Source: Butyricicoccus sp.
GTDB taxonomy: Bacteria > Bacillota > Clostridia > Oscillospirales > Butyricicoccaceae
Length of the DNA stretch: 16,586 bases
Assembly: GCA_020025755.1 (NCBI GenBank)
Contig: JAHHRO010000041.1
Location: 1-16,586 of the forward strand
Direction: 5' to 3'
Shown here: in pieces, positions 1-6,894 of the stretch
How the letters are laid out: the number at the start of each line of letters is the position of its first letter
Numbering within the stretch: the first letter of the stretch is position 1
Made by a program: the position numbers and the translations under genes
Notes under the pieces: generated by a model
What the model saw: the letters and a program-made list of their open reading frames with translations, nothing else
The model's database searches: none
What the model was told of the DNA's origin: nothing

Positions 1-2
1 TT

Positions 3-20
3 TTAGGTCGCTTTGCTCCA
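3..20 (+). repeat. Left copy of an imperfect inverted repeat at the window ends
   Basis: TTAGGTCGCTTTGCTCCA matches the reverse complement of 16569-16586 at 16 of 18 positions, and a similar A-rich stretch (ATAAAA) follows in both. It may be one copy of a dispersed repeat. Confidence 0.55.
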
Positions 21-55
21 ATAAAAAACAGCGAAAAGCCTTTTTCTACAAGCTG

Positions 56-83
56 AGCTGCCGAATTTTTTCGGCAGCTTTTG
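56..83 (+). terminator. Intrinsic terminator of an upstream gene outside the window
   Basis: A perfect 10-bp stem AGCTGCCGAA/TTCGGCAGCT (56-65 and 70-79) closes a TTTT loop and runs into TTTTG. It would end a plus-strand transcript entering from the left, whose gene is not in the window. The first 55 bases hold no gene that I can see. Confidence 0.75.
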
Positions 84-140
84 TATTGCCTCAAGAAAAC
101 AGCAGCGTATTGATTTTAACAATGTAATTTACCGCAAGTC

Positions 141-151
141 TGTGGTATAAT
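141..151 (+). promoter_or_regulatory. Extended -10 promoter of the nucleosidase gene
   Basis: TATAAT at 146-151 is preceded by TGG (143-145), which is an extended -10 element. No good -35 box lies 16-18 bases upstream. The octamer TGTGGTAT recurs in the promoters at 985 and 3635. Confidence 0.65.
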
Positions 152-185
152 GAAAGACATTCTAAAAGATATGGAGAGAACAGAG

Positions 186-926
186 ATGCAGCCGATTTTA
201 TATACTGGTGCGATGGACGCAGAGACGTTATATTTGATGGATGAACTGGTACATGCAGAGCGTGTTGTTCTGGGGTGCTGGAAATGTATGCGCGGTACAT
301 TGGATGGGATTCCGGTCGTGATCGTGCGTACCAATCAGGGTATGGCGAATGCAGCCGCATCTACCGCTCTGGCGATCGAACGGTTCTCTCCCTGTGCGGT
401 CATCAATCAGGGGACTTCCGGCGGACATGCACCTGAGCTGCACCGCGGAGATATCGTCATCGGATCGCGCGTCATCAATATGACCGCCGTGCGCACCCCT
501 GATCGTGCGCGCGGCACAGGGATCGATATGGACAATGCCCAGCCGCGTGGTTTGGAAATCGCCAACACAGAACCAGGAGATGGACGCAAAATGACGGAAT
601 TTTTGCCGGACACGGCACTGCTGGAAGCTGCCAAGCAGGTTGCGTGGTCAGAGGGGCGTGTTGTTTCGGGAACGATCGGCTCGGGTGATATCTGGAACAA
701 TGAACTCGACCGCATCCACTGGCTGCATACCAACTGGGGCACGATGACAGAGGAAATGGAGGCGGCAGCCTGTGCGCAGATCTGTGCCGCATACGAGATT
801 CCATTCCTTGGTGTCCGCATCTTATCCAATACGGCTCTGCACGGAGAATCTTTTGATGAGGCAACAGGTTTGGCGTGCCAGAAATTCGCGCGTGCCGTAA
901 TCGCGCAGTACTGCGTAAACAAATGA
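186..926 (+). CDS. MTA/SAH nucleosidase-like protein (nucleoside phosphorylase superfamily)
   Basis: The 246-residue protein belongs to the PNP_UDP_1 superfamily and most resembles 5'-methylthioadenosine/S-adenosylhomocysteine nucleosidases, which hydrolyse the base from these by-products of polyamine, methylation and quorum-signal metabolism in the cytoplasm. Visible motifs are G8-A9-M10-x-x-E13 (the catalytic Glu of the GAMxxE loop), an NQGMANAAAS segment, the SGD motif in IGSGDIW, and E190-M191-E192 followed by AAA, the ribose-binding EMExAA motif. The usual catalytic Asp in the following (I/L)SD motif is Asn here (RILSN, N215). Asn at this place is familiar from futalosine hydrolases, so the substrate is uncertain. 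The start at 186 has GGAGAG seven bases upstream. The in-frame ATG at 150 overlaps the -10 box and cannot be transcribed from that promoter. The gene stands alone. Confidence 0.8.
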   Translation: MQPILYTGAMDAETLYLMDELVHAERVVLGCWKCMRGTLDGIPVVIVRTNQGMANAAASTALAIERFSPCAVINQGTSGGHAPELHRGDIVIGSRVINMTAVRTPDRARGTGIDMDNAQPRGLEIANTEPGDGRKMTEFLPDTALLEAAKQVAWSEGRVVSGTIGSGDIWNNELDRIHWLHTNWGTMTEEMEAAACAQICAAYEIPFLGVRILSNTALHGESFDEATGLACQKFARAVIAQYCVNK

Positions 927-956
927 TGGAAGCAGAACTGATCTTGGGTGTGCACC

Positions 957-974
957 AAAAACAGTGCTGTTTTT
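957..974 (+). terminator. Short palindrome after the nucleosidase gene, possible weak terminator
   Basis: AAAAACA/TGTTTTT arms flank GTGC, and a run of five T closes the structure. It lies 30 bases past the nucleosidase stop and also overlaps the -35 region of the next promoter. It could be a weak terminator or an operator, and sequence alone does not decide. Confidence 0.35.
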
Positions 975-995
975 GATGCGTGCTTGTGGTATACT
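967..995 (+). promoter_or_regulatory. Extended -10 promoter of the DegV-family gene
   Basis: TATACT (990-995) is preceded by TGTGG, giving an extended -10. The -35 region 17 bases upstream (CTGTTT, 967-972) is poor. The predicted start of transcription is near 1002, about 48 bases before the start codon. Confidence 0.55.
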
Positions 996-1049
996 AAAAT
1001 CATCCAAAGATCTCAATGGATGAAGTCTATCAGAAAAAGGAGGACGATC

Positions 1050-1913
1050 ATGGCTTCGTTTGCAATTACGACCGATAATAACGGTGATCTACCGCTCACC
1101 TATCTCAAAGAACATAATGTTGGACTCATGAGCCTGACCTATACCATCGAGGGACAGACCTATGATGCATTTCACCCGATGGACAACCATGCATTTTATG
1201 AAAAAATGCGAGCAGGGGCAATGCCGACAACGGCACAGGTCAATCCGGAGGAAGCGGGCAAGGTGTTCCGCGAGACCCTCAAAGAGCAGGACTGTGTATT
1301 GCACTTTGCATTTTCTTCGGGACTCAGCGGAAGCTGCCAGAGTGCGATGCTGGCAGCCGAGGAAGTGCAAGAAGAATTTCCGGATAAGCGGATCATCGTG
1401 ATCGATTCGCTGTCTGCGTCTTTGGGGCAGGGGCTGCTCGTGCATTATGCAGTTAAAATGCGTGATGCCGGACACAGCTTCGAGGAGGTCGCGGCATGGT
1501 GCGAGGAGAATAAGCTGCATATCGCGCATCTGTTTACCGTCGATGATCTGTTTCACCTCTATCGCGGTGGGCGCGTCTCCCGTACCAAGGCATTTATCGG
1601 TTCTGCGCTCAATATGAAGCCCATCTTGCATGTGGACAATGAGGGAAAGCTGATTCCGATCGGAAAGGTGCGTGGGCGCAAACATGCACTCGATGATCTC
1701 GTGAGGCGGATGGGCGAGCAGATCACAGAAGACTATGACGGGATCGTTTTTATTTCCCATGGAGACTGTGAAGCGGATGCGCAATATGTCAAGGAGCAGG
1801 TGAAAAGCAAATTTGGGATACAGGAAAATCTCATTCATTTTGTCGGACCTGCCATCGGAGCGCATTCCGGACCGGGGACGCTCGCGCTGTTTTTCTTTGC
1901 AAAGATGCGCTGA
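1050..1913 (+). CDS. DegV family fatty-acid-binding protein
   Basis: A 287-residue DegV-family (EDD fold) protein. Family members bind a fatty acid, and in Gram-positive bacteria FakB proteins of this family present it to the kinase FakA for phosphorylation and phospholipid synthesis. The sequence shows the N-terminal ITTDNNGDLP strand-turn (canonical ITDSxxDLP), the lipid head-group loop SSGLSGSCQSA, the RGGRVSR segment and the C-terminal GPAIGAHSGPG motif, all in the expected order, and the length is typical. The ATG at 1050 follows AAAGGAGGA with ideal spacing. Longer in-frame starts upstream would fall inside the promoter. No fakA-like kinase gene is in the window, so a FakB role is inferred from the family only. 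Confidence 0.92.
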   Translation: MASFAITTDNNGDLPLTYLKEHNVGLMSLTYTIEGQTYDAFHPMDNHAFYEKMRAGAMPTTAQVNPEEAGKVFRETLKEQDCVLHFAFSSGLSGSCQSAMLAAEEVQEEFPDKRIIVIDSLSASLGQGLLVHYAVKMRDAGHSFEEVAAWCEENKLHIAHLFTVDDLFHLYRGGRVSRTKAFIGSALNMKPILHVDNEGKLIPIGKVRGRKHALDDLVRRMGEQITEDYDGIVFISHGDCEADAQYVKEQVKSKFGIQENLIHFVGPAIGAHSGPGTLALFFFAKMR

Positions 1914-1964
1914 AATCGGTTTGCAATGTTTATCATAGTCAATATAGTAAGTTAGGAGGTCTAT

Positions 1965-2459
1965 ATGATGTTTCGAAAAATCATAGCGGCGATGCTTTGT
2001 GTCTGCGTTCTGGCACTTGGCGCAGCGGGATGCGCTGAGCAGAAAGAGAAGGAACCGCCGGAAAAGACAGAGACCGTAAGCCTGTACCTGCCGGATGAAC
2101 AGGCGGAGTATGTGGAAGAAACTAAAATGGAGATCAAGGTCAAGGGCGATGATATCGCAGGTGCAATGATCGCGTCACTGGTGGAACAGGGTGCATTGCC
2201 TGAGGGGACTGCGGTCAAGCAGTTTTCCAAGGAAGAAGATGTACTCATGCTCGATCTCAATCAGGCGTTTGCGGATGGATTGATGGAGACCGGCACAGCA
2301 GGTGAGACCATGATGCTGGCATCGATCGTGGATACATTTCTGGTACACTATGGTGCGGCAAGCCTGACGCTGACAGTGGAGGGACAGACACTGGAAACCG
2401 GACATGCCATCTATGATGAGCCGTTCACGCAGGTCTTTGCAGCAGCACCGATCCAGTAA
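1965..2459 (+). CDS. GerMN-domain lipoprotein
   Basis: A 164-residue secreted protein. Residues 1-23 form a lipoprotein signal: MMFRK, a hydrophobic core, then LGAAGC with C23 as the lipid-anchored cysteine. A short charged linker (EQKEKEPPEK) follows, then one domain resembling the GerMN (sporulation and spore germination) domain: strand YLPDEQAEYV, helix with GAMIASLVEQGALPEGTAVKQF, the DVLMLDLNQAFADGL segment, and a final VDTFLVHY...LTLTVEGQ. It should sit on the outer face of the membrane. AGGAGGT at 1954-1960 serves either the ATG at 1965 or the one at 1968, which has better spacing. A weak TTGCAA (1921)/TATAGT (1943) promoter is possible. A role in sporulation or the cell envelope is inferred from the domain only. 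Confidence 0.75.
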   Translation: MMFRKIIAAMLCVCVLALGAAGCAEQKEKEPPEKTETVSLYLPDEQAEYVEETKMEIKVKGDDIAGAMIASLVEQGALPEGTAVKQFSKEEDVLMLDLNQAFADGLMETGTAGETMMLASIVDTFLVHYGAASLTLTVEGQTLETGHAIYDEPFTQVFAAAPIQ

Positions 2460-2490
2460 GTATAAGAGCTTTATGCAGAATAAACAGGCT

Positions 2491-2549
2491 CGGGATACCA
2501 AAGAACCCCTGCTTTTGCCAAGCAAAAGCAGGGGTTCTTTGGTATCCCG
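2491..2549. terminator. Perfect 28-bp hairpin, bidirectional terminator between convergent genes
   Basis: 2491-2518 and 2522-2549 are exact reverse complements around a CAA loop. The plus-strand side runs on into TTTGTTGTATTT. It lies between the stop codons of the GerMN lipoprotein (+) and desulfoferrodoxin (-), so it can end both transcripts. The stem is far longer than the other terminators here (10-17 bp) and has no mismatch, which also fits a dispersed repeat. Confidence 0.8.
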
Positions 2550-2576
2550 TTTGTTGTATTTGGGTAGGTGATTGGA

Positions 2577-2957
2577 TTATGCTTCTGTTTTCCACAGACC
2601 ATGCAGGTTGCAGTAGCCGTAGACTGCGATGACTTCGTCGCCATCGACCAGTGCAAAAGATGCTTCCGGTACATCACCTGGCAGCAGATCCTTGCGCTGT
2701 ACGCCGTTTTTGGTATGCAGGGCGATGAAGCCGATGTTGTGCTTTTCTTCCATTGGGTGTGCAACCTCGCCAACAGAGACCTTAACCAGATTGCCTTCCT
2801 GCGTCATTACAGGTACATGCTTTTCGCCAGCACCGTCGCGAACGCTTGGGTCGAGCAGCTGCATCTTCTCGCCGCAGCAGAGTACCGGTACTTTGTGATC
2901 GACTGTCTTTTCGATGACGTTGCCACAGTGCTTACAAATATAAAAATTCAGTTCCAT
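2577..2957 (-). CDS. dfx: Desulfoferrodoxin (superoxide reductase, two iron centres)
   Basis: A 126-residue class I desulfoferrodoxin. It reduces superoxide to hydrogen peroxide in the cytoplasm of anaerobes without releasing oxygen, with electrons usually from rubredoxin. Residues 1-36 are the desulforedoxin domain with C8, C11, C27 and C28 binding the Fe(Cys)4 centre. The C-terminal neelaredoxin domain carries the catalytic His4Cys site: H47, H67, H73, C116 and H119 (YCNLH). E45 and K46 match the usual active-site Glu-Lys pair. All ligands are present, so it should be active. The ribosome site GAAGGAG lies about 11 bases before the start. The gene is monocistronic, has a strong sigma-A promoter and ends at the 28-bp hairpin. 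No rubredoxin gene is nearby. Confidence 0.96.
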   Translation of the reverse strand: MELNFYICKHCGNVIEKTVDHKVPVLCCGEKMQLLDPSVRDGAGEKHVPVMTQEGNLVKVSVGEVAHPMEEKHNIGFIALHTKNGVQRKDLLPGDVPEASFALVDGDEVIAVYGYCNLHGLWKTEA

Positions 2958-3015
2958 AATAAAAGTCGCTCCTTCTCGAATGGTGATCTATCAAGTGAAT
3001 GTGCCGTGTATCTTG

Positions 3016-3031
3016 TTATTGTCTACGATAA
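3016..3031 (-). promoter_or_regulatory. Imperfect dyad over the desulfoferrodoxin transcription start
   Basis: TTATTG-TCTA-CGATAA is an AT-rich dyad with one mismatch. It sits just after the -10 box of the desulfoferrodoxin promoter, where a repressor would block initiation. PerR-type regulators often control such genes, but the spacing does not match the 7-1-7 PerR box, so I do not name a regulator. Confidence 0.3.
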
Positions 3032-3032
3032 T

Positions 3033-3061
3033 AGTATACATTCTCCTTTGTGGAAAGTCAA
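3033..3061 (-). promoter_or_regulatory. Sigma-A promoter of desulfoferrodoxin
   Basis: On the minus strand TTGACT (3056-3061) and TATACT (3033-3038) are separated by 17 bases. The predicted start near 3026 gives a leader of about 70 bases. Confidence 0.8.
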
Positions 3062-3186
3062 TTCAAAATTGCGCAAATAAAAACAGGGTTTCTTGTGCGT
3101 GTTGCCTAAAAAAAGAGAGGTCTTTACAAGGAAGACATGGAATATAAAAGGAATGAAAAGAATACATGAACTTTTGACGGAAGCTA

Positions 3187-3215
3187 TTGACAAACCAGAG
3201 GGGAAGGGATATCAT
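3187..3215 (+). promoter_or_regulatory. Sigma-A promoter of the 56-residue gene
   Basis: TTGACA (3187-3192) and TATCAT (3210-3215) with a 17-base spacer, an almost ideal vegetative promoter. The start near 3222 gives a leader of about 85 bases, in which CTCGC (3270-3274) can pair with GCGAG (3291-3295) next to the ribosome site. Apart from the two promoters I see nothing further in 3062-3186. Confidence 0.7.
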
Positions 3216-3306
3216 GTAATCAATCGGAAGATTTATCCTGGTAAAAAGTGAAAACAAGCAATGAGGCGCTCGCCCACCGGACCAATGAAAGCGAGGGAGA
3301 ACGACT

Positions 3307-3477
3307 ATGACTCCAATCAGCAATTTGTCCAGCGACCGTTATATTCAGGAACAAATCGATATCATGACCCAGTTGCTTACACAAATGTGTGATACTTATG
3401 CCATTGCACGCATCCGAATCCAGCTATGGAATCTGGAGTCTGAACGCGCTCGGCTGCTCGCACATCCAACGCATTAA
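3307..3477 (+). CDS. Small protein of unknown function (56 aa)
   Basis: I do not recognise this protein. It begins MTPISNLSSD and ends LLAHPTH. The middle (residues 11-51) looks like one or two amphipathic helices with regularly spaced Ile, Leu and Met and an acidic/basic pattern, with no signal peptide, membrane segment or metal motif. It has a single Cys (C28) and a single Trp (W41). AGGGAG ends seven bases before the ATG. Support for a real gene is contextual: a near-consensus promoter 92 bases upstream, a good ribosome site, and a strong terminator 34 bases after the stop, with no other gene in the unit. An overlapping reading frame from 3261 (43 codons) has no ribosome site and is less likely. 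Confidence 0.6.
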   Translation: MTPISNLSSDRYIQEQIDIMTQLLTQMCDTYAIARIRIQLWNLESERARLLAHPTH

Positions 3478-3510
3478 ACTTGATTTACATGCATATCATA
3501 GAGGTATGCC

Positions 3511-3540
3511 AAAAAGCACGCTTTGGCGTGCTTTTTGTAT
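3511..3540 (+). terminator. Intrinsic terminator of the 56-residue gene
   Basis: Perfect 11-bp stem AAAAAGCACGC/GCGTGCTTTTT (3511-3521, 3526-3536) with a TTTG loop and the T run built into the stem end. It separates the small gene from the phosphorylase promoter. Confidence 0.85.
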
Positions 3541-3615
3541 GCAAAAAAGAAAGCCGGATTTCCTTTTTGATTTGTCCATATTGTATGAAAAAACCCTGCC
3601 AGAGCACGCAAAGCA

Positions 3616-3645
3616 TTGATTTTTTAAGGGATTTTGTGGTATGAT
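3616..3645 (+). promoter_or_regulatory. Promoter of glycogen phosphorylase
   Basis: TTGATT (3616-3621), an 18-base spacer and TATGAT (3640-3645) preceded by TGG, an extended -10. The predicted start near 3652 gives a leader of about 77 bases. Confidence 0.7.
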
Positions 3646-3728
3646 ATCAAATGCGAGGTATCGAGCCGGTCAAATATCAAATGATAGGTTTGGATAAATC
3701 AAAAATTTTTCAAAAGGGGACATTGGAT

Positions 3729-6098
3729 ATGTCGAAAAGAAAACAGGCGATTTTAGAAGCCATCGAATTGTATCTCAAAAGCGAATTTCAGACAACCCCC
3801 GCAAAAGCAACCCCCTATCAGCTGCATACAGCTGTATCGCATGCCATTATGGCAGGCATCGCAGACCGCTGGCTGGTAAGCGAAGAAAAACACAGAAACG
3901 CGCGTCACGCGTATTATTTCTCAGCAGAATTTTTGATGGGTCGTATGATCTACAACAACCTTTTGTGCCTTGGCATGACCGAAGAAGTGGGTCAGCTGCT
4001 CGAAAAGAATGGTGCGTCTCTCGATTCCTTTGAGGAAGTGGAAGACTGCGCGCTGGGCAATGGTGGTTTGGGACGCCTTGCCGCCTGCTTTCTGGATTCG
4101 GCAGCGACCTTGGATCTGCCGCTCGACGGCTATGGCATCCGTTACAAGTATGGTCTGTTCAAGCAGAAGATCGAGGGCGGCTTCCAGAAGGAAGAAGCAG
4201 ACGACTGGACGCGCTATGGTGATCCGTGGAGCCTGCGCCGTGAAGATGAAGCAGTCCGCGTAGAGTTTGCAGACCAGACCATCGTGGCTGTGCCGTATGA
4301 TATGCCAGTCATCGGCTATGGCACGGACAATATCGGTACCCTGCGTCTGTGGCAGGCAGAGCCGATACAGGCATTCGACTTTAATTTGTTCAATGCACAG
4401 CAGTATGATGCAGCCGTTGCAGAGCGCAACCGCGCGGAGGATATCTCCCGTGTACTGTATCCAAACGATTCCACCGATGACGGTAAGATCCTGCGCCTCA
4501 AGCAGCAGTATTTCTTCTGCTCGGCTTCCCTGCAGGACATCATTCGCAAGTATAAGAAGACCTACGGCAATGACTTCTCCCACTTTGCAGAGATGAATGC
4601 GATCCAGCTCAACGATACCCATCCGGTTATTTCCATTCCGGAACTCATTCGTCTGCTGACCGATATGGAAGGATTGTCCTTCGATGAGGCACTGGCGATC
4701 TGCAAGCAGGTATTCGCATACACCAACCATACCATTCTGGCAGAAGCACTTGAAAAGTGGAGTCAGCACCTGATGGAGCGTGCGATCCCACGCGTATTCC
4801 ATATCATCGTAAAGCTCGATCAGTATCTTGGCGGAGAACTGCATCAGAAGGGCATCGTTGGCGATCAGGAATATTCCATGCGCATCTTGCAGCACGGTAC
4901 TGTACATATGGCATATATGGCAATCTACTGCTCGCGCTATGTCAACGGTGTTGCACAGCTGCATACCGAGATCCTGAAAAATGATGTCCTGCGCGATTGG
5001 TACCAGATCTATCCGGAACGCTTCCAGAACAAGACCAACGGCATCACACAACGCCGCTGGCTGGCTCTGTGCAATCCTGAGCTTGCAGAGTTGCTCACAC
5101 GTCTGCTTGGCAATGAAAGCTGGAAGACCGATCTGTCCCAACTCAAGACACTGGAAAAGTATGTCGAAGATGAGGATGTCATGCGTGAGCTGTGCAAGAT
5201 CAAGCTGCACAATCATGAAAAGCTGGCAGAGTTCGTACAGAAGAAGGATGGCATCACACTTGACCCCAATACCTGTTTCGATGTGCAGATCAAGCGTCTG
5301 CATGAGTATAAGCGTCAGTTCCTCAATATCCTTGCGATCCTTGAACTGTATTATGAGATCGCAGAGGGCAGCCTGACCGACTTTACGCCCACCACATTTA
5401 TCTTTGCGGCAAAGTCTGCGCCGGGGTATGCGCGTGCAAAGGGGATCATCAAGCTCATCAATGAGGTCGCAGCACTGATCGATCGCGACGAGCGTGTACG
5501 CGGCAAGATCAAGGTTGCATTCCTCTCTAATTATAATGTATCCTACGCAGAGAAGATCATTGCAGCGGCAGACGTTTCTGAGCAGATCTCGACCGCGGGT
5601 AAGGAAGCATCTGGTACAGGTAATATGAAGCTGATGGCAAACGGTGCAGTGACGCTGGGTACGCTCGATGGTGCAAACATTGAGATCGTTGAGGAAGCCG
5701 GCAGCCTCAATGAATATATCTTCGGTGCGACCGTTGAGGAGATCCGATCCGTTCAGGAGCATTACAACCCGAATGGTATGTATCACAACGACTACAAGAT
5801 CAAACGCGTGCTCAATGCGCTTGTAGATGGCACGCTCAATGACGGTGGTTCCGGTATCTTCCGCGAACTGCATGACTCTATCGTGTATGGTGCAAGCTGG
5901 CATCGCCCTGACCAGTACTTCCTCCTGCTGGACTTCGAGCGTTATCTGGAAGCAAAGAAGCAGGTTGCAAGGGACTATAAGGATGAACTGGTATTTGCAA
6001 AGAAGCGTTGGATGAATATTTGCAACAGCGGTAAGTTCTCCTCGGACAGAACCATTGCGGAATACGCAAAGGATATCTGGCATATTGAGAAGGTATAA
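3729..6098 (+). CDS. glgP: Glycogen/maltodextrin phosphorylase
   Basis: A 789-residue PLP-dependent alpha-glucan phosphorylase (GT35). It removes glucose from the non-reducing end of glycogen or maltodextrin as glucose-1-phosphate, in the cytoplasm. Landmarks in order are NGGLGRLAACFLDSAATL, NDTHP, TNHTILAEALEKWS, QNKTNGITQRRWL and the PLP site EASGTGNMK, whose K634 forms the Schiff base, followed by NGAVTLGTLDGANIEI. The length matches bacterial enzymes, which lack the regulatory phosphorylation tail of animal ones. The ATG at 3729 follows AGGGG with 9-base spacing and gives the usual short N-terminus, whereas the in-frame ATG at 3651 lies at the predicted transcription start. It is monocistronic and no other glycogen gene is near, so glycogen cannot be told from maltodextrin as the main substrate. 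Confidence 0.97.
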   Translation: MSKRKQAILEAIELYLKSEFQTTPAKATPYQLHTAVSHAIMAGIADRWLVSEEKHRNARHAYYFSAEFLMGRMIYNNLLCLGMTEEVGQLLEKNGASLDSFEEVEDCALGNGGLGRLAACFLDSAATLDLPLDGYGIRYKYGLFKQKIEGGFQKEEADDWTRYGDPWSLRREDEAVRVEFADQTIVAVPYDMPVIGYGTDNIGTLRLWQAEPIQAFDFNLFNAQQYDAAVAERNRAEDISRVLYPNDSTDDGKILRLKQQYFFCSASLQDIIRKYKKTYGNDFSHFAEMNAIQLNDTHPVISIPELIRLLTDMEGLSFDEALAICKQVFAYTNHTILAEALEKWSQHLMERAIPRVFHIIVKLDQYLGGELHQKGIVGDQEYSMRILQHGTVHMAYMAIYCSRYVNGVAQLHTEILKNDVLRDWYQIYPERFQNKTNGITQRRWLALCNPELAELLTRLLGNESWKTDLSQLKTLEKYVEDEDVMRELCKIKLHNHEKLAEFVQKKDGITLDPNTCFDVQIKRLHEYKRQFLNILAILELYYEIAEGSLTDFTPTTFIFAAKSAPGYARAKGIIKLINEVAALIDRDERVRGKIKVAFLSNYNVSYAEKIIAAADVSEQISTAGKEASGTGNMKLMANGAVTLGTLDGANIEIVEEAGSLNEYIFGATVEEIRSVQEHYNPNGMYHNDYKIKRVLNALVDGTLNDGGSGIFRELHDSIVYGASWHRPDQYFLLLDFERYLEAKKQVARDYKDELVFAKKRWMNICNSGKFSSDRTIAEYAKDIWHIEKV

Positions 6099-6122
6099 TC
6101 CCTTCTTTTGCTGAACTGATTT

Positions 6123-6182
6123 GCATAAAAAGAAACTGGGTGTGTTCAGGAATCAACCTGAGCACACCCAGTTGTTTTATGC
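6123..6182. terminator. Bidirectional terminator between glgP and lrgB
   Basis: A 17-bp stem (6134-6150 and 6157-6173) with one G-T wobble and an AATCAA loop is extended by GCATAAAA/TTTTATGC (6123-6130, 6175-6182). The A and T tracts on both sides suit termination of both convergent transcripts. Confidence 0.85.
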
Positions 6183-6201
6183 AGGGAACTTCAGTTCTGT
6201 A

Positions 6202-6894
6202 TCAAATCAAGCCGGAAAACAGGGAAGCCGCGCCGACGGTGATGAGTCCGGAGACGGCGATCGCAAGGCTGCTCATCGCGCCTTCCACTTCACCCATCTC
6301 AAGTGCCCGTGCGGTACCGATCGCATGGGCTGAGGTGCCAATGGCAATGCCTTTTGCAATGGGCTCGGTGATATGGAACAGCTTGCAGACGCTGTCTGCG
6401 ATGATGTTGCCCAGCACACCGGTCAGGATAATGACGGATACTGTAATTGTAACAATGCCGCCAAGTTCCTCGGAAACGCCCATGCCGATCGCGGTCGTGA
6501 TGGATTTGGGCAGGAGGGTCACATATTCAGTGTGCCCAAGCCCAAACAGGATGCACAGTGCAAACACGGAGCCGATGCTGCTGAGGACACCGGCGACGAT
6601 CCCGATTAGGATCGCTTTCATGTTGTGTATGAGCAGATGCAGCTGCTCATAGAGTGGGATGGCAAGGCAGACAGTGGCAGGGGTCAGCAGATAGCTGAGG
6701 TATTTTGCACCTGCATTGTAGCTTTCGTAATCGACCTTTAAGAAAAGCAGGGCGGCGATGGTGACTAGAATAGAGACGAGCAAGGGATTGCACAAGGCGA
6801 GGTTGGTCTTGCGCTTGAGCCACAGTCCTACCTCATAGCTTAGAATACTAATCATTACACCAAAGAATGTGGCGGAACTTAGGATCTCAGACAT
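6202..6894 (-). CDS. lrgB: LrgB/CidB family membrane protein
   Basis: A 230-residue, very hydrophobic protein with about six membrane segments. LrgB-family proteins sit in the cytoplasmic membrane with an LrgA partner. They have been linked to control of murein hydrolase activity and, in some Firmicutes and in chloroplasts, to transport of small organic acids such as pyruvate or glycolate. Family signatures are LLTPATVCLAIPLY (about residues 70-83), PKSITTAIGMGVSEELGG (about 128-145) and GTSAHAIGTARALEMGE near the C-terminus. The start overlaps the end of lrgA by 8 bases, so the two should be translationally coupled. Whether this pair is a transporter or a lysis regulator cannot be read from the sequence. 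Confidence 0.93.
   Translation of the reverse strand: MSEILSSATFFGVMISILSYEVGLWLKRKTNLALCNPLLVSILVTIAALLFLKVDYESYNAGAKYLSYLLTPATVCLAIPLYEQLHLLIHNMKAILIGIVAGVLSSIGSVFALCILFGLGHTEYVTLLPKSITTAIGMGVSEELGGIVTITVSVIILTGVLGNIIADSVCKLFHITEPIAKGIAIGTSAHAIGTARALEMGEVEGAMSSLAIAVSGLITVGAASLFSGLI

Noticed and set aside
3153..3251. 32-codon open frame starting MKRIHELLTEAID, upstream of the 56-residue gene
   Set aside because: The composition is protein-like, but GGA touches the ATG, so ribosome-site spacing is wrong, and the near-consensus promoter of the next unit lies inside it. Conservation data could reopen this.
3389..3619. 76-codon open frame downstream of the 56-residue gene
   Set aside because: It reads through the strong terminator at 3511-3536 and lacks a ribosome site.
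3921..6083. Long open frame (720 codons) on the strand opposite the phosphorylase
   Set aside because: It mirrors the codon structure of glgP, has no ribosome site, and its translation shows low-quality, Cys- and Ile-rich sequence without motifs.
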